Assembly: GCA_046294495.1 (NCBI GenBank)
Contig: JBKBKV010000025.1
Span: forward strand, 1-23,963
DNA length: 23,963 bases
From: HRBIN23 sp046294495
GTDB lineage: Bacteria; Chloroflexota; Dehalococcoidia; Lucifugimonadales; HRBIN23
Direction: 5' to 3'
Part shown: positions 19,464-23,963 of the stretch, piece after piece
How positions within the stretch are numbered: the first letter of the stretch is position 1
How the letters are laid out: each line of letters opens with the position of its first letter
Made by a program: the position numbers and the translations under genes
Notes under the pieces: generated by a model
Seen by the model: only the letters and a program-made list of their open reading frames with translations
What the model was told of the DNA's origin: nothing
Databases searched by the model: none

Positions 19464-19844
19464 ATGCCCAATGCACGCCCTACTACAAAGGCCCTGGAGC
19501 GCCTGATTACTCAACTGGAGAGACCGACCCCCCGCTTGCGTAAGGCTGTGGCATCTATTGCCCAGGAAGCAGAGGCGCTCCTGCGTATGCTTCACATGCG
19601 CCAGCCTGAAGAAGCCATGGCCGTCCTGTCGGCGCTATTCCGTGCTTTCTTGGAGGGGAAAGGCGTAGCACCTGATGACAGGTCCAGCCATTACCATCGG
19701 GCTGTGGGGGGGCTCTTTACCCTGCTGGTGGACGAGGTGCGCGGCAAACACGAGACCCACTACCCCTATCTGGCAGGGGTATTGGTGGCGACGCTGGCCG
19801 TGAAGGGCTTTCGGGGGAAGAGGCGTCCCACGACAAGGCGGTGA
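19464..19844 (+). CDS. Hypothetical protein, 126 aa
   Basis: I do not recognise this family. The protein is basic and mostly helical: ALERLITQLERPTPRLRKAVASIAQEAEALLRMLHMR, then EEAMAVLSALFRAFLEGKG, and a C-terminal part with one moderately hydrophobic helix (YLAGVLVATLAVKGF) followed by a very basic tail (RGKRRPTTRR). No catalytic or metal motif is visible. The ATG at 19464 has AAGGGG about eight bases upstream. The frame is open to 19380, but the extra 28 residues overlap the promoter area of the divergent ymdB operon and were rejected. Its stop is four bases before the CocE-type hydrolase start, so the two are co-translated. A TATGCTATGCT direct repeat upstream (about 19430-19443) may include its -10. 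Confidence 0.7.
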   Translation: MPNARPTTKALERLITQLERPTPRLRKAVASIAQEAEALLRMLHMRQPEEAMAVLSALFRAFLEGKGVAPDDRSSHYHRAVGGLFTLLVDEVRGKHETHYPYLAGVLVATLAVKGFRGKRRPTTRR

Positions 19845-19848
19845 GGCG

Positions 19849-21657
19849 ATGGCCACCGTTTCGGATGTGCGGGTCCAGAGGAACATCCGTATCCCTATGC
19901 GGGATGGAGTGCGCCTGGCGGCTGACCTTTACCTCCCTGCTGGCTACGGCCCCTTCCCGGTGCTAATGGAGCGCACCCCCTATAACAAGTCTGCTCCCCA
20001 GCGCCAGGAGCAGGGGACATGGTTCGCCCAGCGGGGGTATGCTGTCCTCTTCCAGGATGTGCGGGGGCGCTTCGCCTCGGAGGGGAAATTCACAAAATAT
20101 GTGGACGACGGGCGAGACGGCATTGATACCCTCTTATGGCTCCTTCGCCAGCAGTGGTGCAACGGAGCGGTTGGCACCTTCGGCATCTCCTACGGCGCTC
20201 ATACTCAGGCCGCCCTGGCATCCGAGGATGGCCCTAAAGAGGGGCTTGGGGCCCTGTTTTTGGACGCGGGGGGTTTTTCCAACGCCTTTATGCACGGGGT
20301 GCGCCACCAGGGGGCCTTTGAACTTCGCCAAGCGGTGTGGGCCTATACCCACGCCCTGCAAAGCCCTGAAGCCCAGCGTAACTCCCTGGTGAAAGGGGCG
20401 CTGGAGGCCGAAGACCTGCGGGCCTGGTTTACGCGGATGCCCTGGAAGCCGGGGCATTCCCCCCTGTGCTGGGCACCTGACTATGAGACCTACCTTCTGG
20501 AACTATGGACACACAGCCGCTTTGACACCTACTGGAAGCAGGTGGGGCTATATGCCGAGGGGTATTACCACCGCTGGCCCGATGTGCCAATCCTTCTCTT
20601 GGGTTCGTGGTATGACCCCTACGCCCGCACCTCTTGCGACACCTTTGTGGGCCTGCGCAAGGCTGGCCGGCGAAAGGTGCGCCTCGTTATGGGGGCGTGG
20701 ACGCACGGCCAGCACCAGCACGGCTACGCCGGGGATGTGGACTTTGGCCCAGAGGCGAGCTTGCCGGGCAACCTGGCAGAGAGCTACAACCACTTTCGCC
20801 TACGCTGGTTTGACTACGCCTTACGGGGGCTGCCCACAGGGATGGCGGAACCCCCTGTTCTCCTCTTCGTTATGGGTGGGGGGAGTGGGCGGAAGACGCC
20901 CAGCGGGCGTCTGGAGCACGGGGGAAAGTGGCGGGCGGAGAACGAATGGCCGTTGGCACGCACCAGGTGGACGCCCTTCTACCTCCACGGTGGGGGGTTG
21001 CTCTCCCCAGAGCCTCCCCATTCTACCACTGGGCGCACCAGTTACACCTTTGACCCGCGCCACCCGGTGCCCACTATTGGAGGGTCTATCTCTTCGGGGT
21101 CTCCAATTATGGAGCCTGGGGCCTATGACCAGCGGGAGGGCCCCCGCTTCTTCGGATGCCAGCCTCCTTACCTCCCCCTGGCCTCGCGCCCCGATGTGTT
21201 GGTTTTCCAGACCCATCCCCTGGAACGGGATGTGGAGGTAACAGGCCCTATCACGGCCCATCTGTATGTCTCCTCTACGGCCCCAGATACCGACTTCACA
21301 GTGAAACTGATAGATGTTTATCCACCCAATGCGGACTACCCTCAGGGCTTCGCCTTGAACCTCACGGACACCATCTTCCGTGCCCGTTTCCACATCTCCT
21401 GGGAGCGGGAGGAGATGCTTCAGCCGGGGCGTATATATCACCTGACCATTGAGTTGTTCCCTACCAGCAACCTGTTCAAGGCGGGGCACCGTATCCGGGT
21501 TGACATCTCTTCCAGTAACTTCCCCCGCTTTGATGTGAACCCCAACACAGGGGAGCCTTTGGGGCGTTCCTCCGCCTGGCAGGTGGCGGTGAACACGGTG
21601 CACCATAACGCCATATGCCCGTCCCACATCCTTTTGCCGATCATACCCACTGAGTAG
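19849..21657 (+). CDS. CocE/NonD family alpha/beta-hydrolase (X-Pro dipeptidyl-peptidase S15 type)
   Basis: Serine hydrolase of 602 residues, typical for the CocE/NonD family. The N-terminal S15 alpha/beta-hydrolase domain shows IPMRDGVRLAADLYLPAG, QDVRGRFASEGKF, the nucleophile elbow GISYGA with Ser114, the acid Asp256 in GSWYDPYAR, and His286 in GAWTHGQHQHG. The C-terminal jelly-roll domain follows (DVLVFQTHPLERDVEVTGPITAHLYVSS, then HRIRVDISSSNFPRFDVNPNTGE). Family members are acyl-esterases, peptidases or amidases; cocaine esterase is the name-giving one. No signal peptide is present, so it is cytoplasmic. The ATG follows GGTGAGGCG, four bases after the preceding gene and four bases before thrC, which suggests a three-gene operon. 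Confidence 0.9.
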   Translation: MATVSDVRVQRNIRIPMRDGVRLAADLYLPAGYGPFPVLMERTPYNKSAPQRQEQGTWFAQRGYAVLFQDVRGRFASEGKFTKYVDDGRDGIDTLLWLLRQQWCNGAVGTFGISYGAHTQAALASEDGPKEGLGALFLDAGGFSNAFMHGVRHQGAFELRQAVWAYTHALQSPEAQRNSLVKGALEAEDLRAWFTRMPWKPGHSPLCWAPDYETYLLELWTHSRFDTYWKQVGLYAEGYYHRWPDVPILLLGSWYDPYARTSCDTFVGLRKAGRRKVRLVMGAWTHGQHQHGYAGDVDFGPEASLPGNLAESYNHFRLRWFDYALRGLPTGMAEPPVLLFVMGGGSGRKTPSGRLEHGGKWRAENEWPLARTRWTPFYLHGGGLLSPEPPHSTTGRTSYTFDPRHPVPTIGGSISSGSPIMEPGAYDQREGPRFFGCQPPYLPLASRPDVLVFQTHPLERDVEVTGPITAHLYVSSTAPDTDFTVKLIDVYPPNADYPQGFALNLTDTIFRARFHISWEREEMLQPGRIYHLTIELFPTSNLFKAGHRIRVDISSSNFPRFDVNPNTGEPLGRSSAWQVAVNTVHHNAICPSHILLPIIPTE

Positions 21658-21661
21658 ACCT

Positions 21662-22831
21662 ATGAAGAGTTACCTTTCTCATCTGGAGTGCACGGCTTGC
21701 CACAGCACCTTCTCTGCTGAAGAGGTGCATACGGTATGTCTGGCGTGTGGGAAAGTTCTCTATTCCCGTTACGACCTAGAGGGGGCACGGCTTGCTGTGG
21801 ACCCGAAGGCCATCGCCGCCCGCCCTCGTTCCTTGTGGCGGTGGTATGAGGTGCTCCCTGTGCGCGATATGGCCCATATTGTCTCCTTGGGGGAGGGAGA
21901 TACCCCCCTGCTCTCTGTCCCCCGTTTGGGGGCACGCCTGGGGTGTCCCAACCTCTACATTAAGGACGAGAGCCTGAACCCTTCCGGCACCTTCAAGGCC
22001 AGGGGGCAAGCAGTGGCCGTCTCCCGCGCCAGGGAGTTGAGGGTGCGGGGGTTGGTTATCCCTTCGGCAGGCAACGCCGCCGGAGCCATGGCCGCCTATG
22101 CAGCCCGGGCGGGGCTGCCTGCCTATGTTTTTATGCCCCAGGATGCCCCCGAAGCCAACAAGAAAGAGTGCGCCATCGCCGGGGCGCACCTGGAACTGGT
22201 GGCGGGGCATATTGGGGATGCGGGAAGGGCGAGCCGCGCCCGCGCCGAGGAACTTGGCCTGCTTGATGTCTCCACCCTGAAGGAACCTTATAGGGTGGAG
22301 GGGAAGAAGATTATGGCCTATGAAATCGTGGAGGCGCTGGGCTGGAAGTATCCGGGGGCTATCGTTTACCCCACAGGCGGCGGAACAGGTATGGTAGGGA
22401 TGTGGAAGGCCTTTGAGGAGATGGAGGCGCTAGGGTGGGTGGAGGGGACACGCCCCAAGATGTTCTGTATCCAGGCAGAGGGGTGTGCCCCTATCGTAAA
22501 GGCTTTCAAGGAGGGTAAAGAGCGAGCAGAGCCGTTTCTGAACCCCAGCACCATTGCAGCCGGCTTGCGTGTGCCCGCCCCCTTTGCCGATTATCTTATT
22601 CTGCAAGTGGTGCGGGAGAGTAAAGGGAGTGCTCTGGCAGTGAGCGACGCAGAGATGCTGGAAAGCCTTAGGGAGCTGGCGTCACTAGAGGGCGTCTTTG
22701 CGTGCCCAGAGGGGGCGGCTACCCTGGCGGGTCTGAAGCGTCTGCTGGCCCAGGGTATTGTTGACCCACAAGAGAGCATCGTATTGCTGAACACGGGGAG
22801 CGGGCTGAAGTATCTAGATGTGTTGACCTAG
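21662..22831 (+). CDS. thrC: Threonine synthase
   Basis: PLP-dependent enzyme of 389 residues converting O-phosphohomoserine to threonine. It has an N-terminal zinc-ribbon-like segment with Cys10, Cys13, Cys26 and Cys29 (CTAC, CLAC), then LGEGDTPLL (76-84), and the PLP lysine Lys112 in NPSGTFKARG. PSAGNAAGAMAAYAA, YPTGGGTGMVGMWKAF (the phosphate-binding glycine loop), CIQAEGCAPIVKAF and LNTGSGLKYLD complete the pattern. The AEGCAPIVKAF block fits the bacterial/archaeal thrC group with the N-terminal zinc ribbon. No strong ribosome site precedes the ATG, four bases after the hydrolase stop, so coupling is likely. Its TAG is three bases from the convergent flavoprotein stop. Confidence 0.92.
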   Translation: MKSYLSHLECTACHSTFSAEEVHTVCLACGKVLYSRYDLEGARLAVDPKAIAARPRSLWRWYEVLPVRDMAHIVSLGEGDTPLLSVPRLGARLGCPNLYIKDESLNPSGTFKARGQAVAVSRARELRVRGLVIPSAGNAAGAMAAYAARAGLPAYVFMPQDAPEANKKECAIAGAHLELVAGHIGDAGRASRARAEELGLLDVSTLKEPYRVEGKKIMAYEIVEALGWKYPGAIVYPTGGGTGMVGMWKAFEEMEALGWVEGTRPKMFCIQAEGCAPIVKAFKEGKERAEPFLNPSTIAAGLRVPAPFADYLILQVVRESKGSALAVSDAEMLESLRELASLEGVFACPEGAATLAGLKRLLAQGIVDPQESIVLLNTGSGLKYLDVLT

Positions 22832-22834
22832 TGC

Positions 22835-23963
22835 CTACTCCACGGGAGGCATCCTGCGCGTGAAGCGCACCGGCTCTGTCCACAGGCGAGAGTGGTTCCC
22901 CTCTGTGCGTTGCACCAGGATGTTGCGGAGCCACTCTTTGTCGTTAGGGTGGGGGAAGTCGCTCCGGTAGTGGCTCCCGCGGGACTCGGTGCGCTGGAGG
23001 GCGCTGTGCACCAGCAAACGGGCAACGGTTATCATATTGCGCACATCCAGCCACGCTTGCCAGGCCATATTGAACCCTCGTATTTGCGGGACGGGGGCGC
23101 GATGCAGGCGCTCCTCTAGGGCGTCCAGGCTGGCCTGGGCGTCCCGAAGTCCCTTCTCGTTGCGCACCACCCCGGCCTTGTCCCACATCAGGTTTTGCAG
23201 GGCCTCCCGCAGGGCGAAGACCGATTCCCCACCTTGGCAGGAGAAGGGGGCAAGGGCTTTGTCCAGGGCTTCCTGTATGGCCGCTGGTGTGGCGGTAGGG
23301 ACAGGGCGGCTGCCGGCCTCCTGGGCGGCGCAGTCGCCTGCTCGCCCCCCGAAGACAGCGGATTCGGCGATGCCGTTGCCTCCCAGGCGGTTTGCGCCGT
23401 GAACCCCGCCGGCGTCTTCCCCGGCCACCAGAAGGCCAGGGATATTGGTGTGGCACCAGGGGTCAATGTGTGCCCCTCCCATATGGAAGTGGGCGGTAGG
23501 AGAAACAGGGACAGGCCCCCGCGCCAGGTCGTAGCCTGCCTCTCGGCAGCGCTGGGCCATGCCAGGGAAGTTCTGCTCCACGAAGTCGGCCCCCAGATGG
23601 GATACATCCAGGAGCACCGCCCCTTCAGGTGTGCCTCGCCCCTCTTGGATCTCCAGGTAACAGGCGCGCGCCACAATGTCCCGTGTGGAGCGCTCCATCC
23701 TTTGAGGGTCGTAGCGGGCCATAAAGCGTTCCCCTCGGGCGTTGTAGAGGTGTCCCCCTGCCCCTCGTAGCCCCTCCTCCAGCACTGCCCCGGTAAGGGC
23801 AGAGGGGCCTGCGATAAGACCCGTGGGGTGGAACTGAAACATCTCCATATCTTGAAGCACAACCCCAGCGCGCCAGCATATGGCCATCCCATCGCCAGCC
23901 TTTTCCAGGGATGGGGCGGCGATGCGATACATGCGCGCCCCGCCTCCTGTGGCCACGATGGTG
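22835..23963 (-). CDS. Succinate dehydrogenase / fumarate reductase flavoprotein subunit, 5' part missing
   Basis: C-terminal 375 or so residues of an FAD-binding subunit; the frame runs out of the window (TIVATGGG), so the start and FAD dinucleotide fold are not seen. Visible motifs are ATGGGARMY, FQFHPTGL, the RSTRDIVARACYLEI block, the substrate-binding PTAHFHMGG, the FAD-binding GLLVAGEDAGGVHGANRLGGNGIAESAVFGGRAG, and the C-terminal helical domain with ALQRTESRGSHYRSDFPHPND. These fit SdhA/FrdA in a membrane respiratory complex; the closest subfamily could also be the thiol:fumarate reductase TfrA or an L-aspartate oxidase-like relative. The iron-sulfur and membrane subunits must lie beyond the window, since thrC is downstream. 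GTG 23956 is an internal codon, not the start. Confidence 0.88.
   Translation of the reverse strand, partial: TIVATGGGARMYRIAAPSLEKAGDGMAICWRAGVVLQDMEMFQFHPTGLIAGPSALTGAVLEEGLRGAGGHLYNARGERFMARYDPQRMERSTRDIVARACYLEIQEGRGTPEGAVLLDVSHLGADFVEQNFPGMAQRCREAGYDLARGPVPVSPTAHFHMGGAHIDPWCHTNIPGLLVAGEDAGGVHGANRLGGNGIAESAVFGGRAGDCAAQEAGSRPVPTATPAAIQEALDKALAPFSCQGGESVFALREALQNLMWDKAGVVRNEKGLRDAQASLDALEERLHRAPVPQIRGFNMAWQAWLDVRNMITVARLLVHSALQRTESRGSHYRSDFPHPNDKEWLRNILVQRTEGNHSRLWTEPVRFTRRMPPVE

Noticed and set aside
20821..21627. Minus-strand 268-residue open frame opposite the CocE/NonD hydrolase
   Set aside because: Antisense to the well-supported hydrolase C-terminal domain; the translation has no recognisable motif and a shadow-frame composition.
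23195..23770. Plus-strand 191-residue open frame opposite the flavoprotein gene
   Set aside because: Shadow of the SdhA/FrdA coding frame, with no ribosome site or family motif.
1..23963. CRISPR array, tRNA, rRNA, transposase or phage genes
   Set aside because: No regularly spaced repeats, cloverleaf-like segments or mobile-element protein motifs were seen on either strand by eye; a tool-based scan could still find a short ncRNA.

Overview
The window is a GC-rich, densely coded stretch of a bacterial chromosome. It holds 27 genes counting the two truncated ones at the edges, no intergenic gap longer than about 110 bases apart from the modA 5' region, and many GTG/TTG starts with clear Shine-Dalgarno sequences. 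The gene mix suggests a Chloroflexota bacterium, probably Dehalococcoidia/SAR202-like: a TIGR03617-type LLM oxidoreductase, paired CaiB/BaiF CoA-transferases, IpdAB-like CoA-transferase-fold subunits, an HpcH/HpaI aldolase and a PAC2 protein beside single-copy housekeeping genes. That placement is inferred from family content; no rRNA or marker phylogeny is available here. I saw no tRNA, rRNA, CRISPR array, transposase or integrase.

Layout. 1-203: tail of an unrecognised gene. 271-1789 (minus): a crotonyl-CoA-reductase-like MDR dehydrogenase and a lipoprotein cytochrome c. 1869-3283 (plus): sfsA overlapping an endonuclease III-related glycosylase. 3280-14751 (minus): a 13-gene one-directional run, in transcription order corA, MBL hydrolase, Mut7-C nuclease, acuC-like deacetylase, pcm, ipdA-like alpha subunit (interrupted), ipdB-like beta subunit, HpcH/HpaI aldolase, a hypothetical gene, LLM oxidoreductase, two CaiB/BaiF CoA-transferases and a MOSC protein. 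14828-15811 (plus): PAC2 protein. 15845-16138 (minus): small hypothetical gene. 16238-17032 (plus): modA-like lipoprotein behind a repeat-rich upstream region. 17041-19346 (minus): plsY, PHP phosphoesterase and YmdB-like phosphoesterase in one tight operon. 19464-22831 (plus): hypothetical gene, CocE/NonD hydrolase and thrC, nearly touching. 22835-23963 (minus): 3' part of a succinate dehydrogenase/fumarate reductase flavoprotein gene.

How the genes fit together. The middle of the minus-strand run (about 3.7-10.6 kb) looks like an acyl-CoA-based catabolic module: two type III CoA-transferases, an alpha/beta pair resembling IpdAB (CoA-dependent ring hydrolase of steroid degradation), an HpaI-type aldolase and a flavin/F420 oxidoreductase. 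The substrate cannot be read from sequence. The rest is housekeeping: protein repair, phospholipid synthesis, Mg transport, nucleotide turnover, DNA repair and threonine synthesis.

Most notable points. The alpha subunit is split by one in-frame TGA at 10283-10285, followed by a hairpin that meets simple bacterial SECIS geometry. One of the paired CoA-transferases has Gln where the catalytic Asp belongs. The region upstream of modA carries three 11-bp tandem repeats, a 13-bp direct repeat pair and a double GC hairpin.
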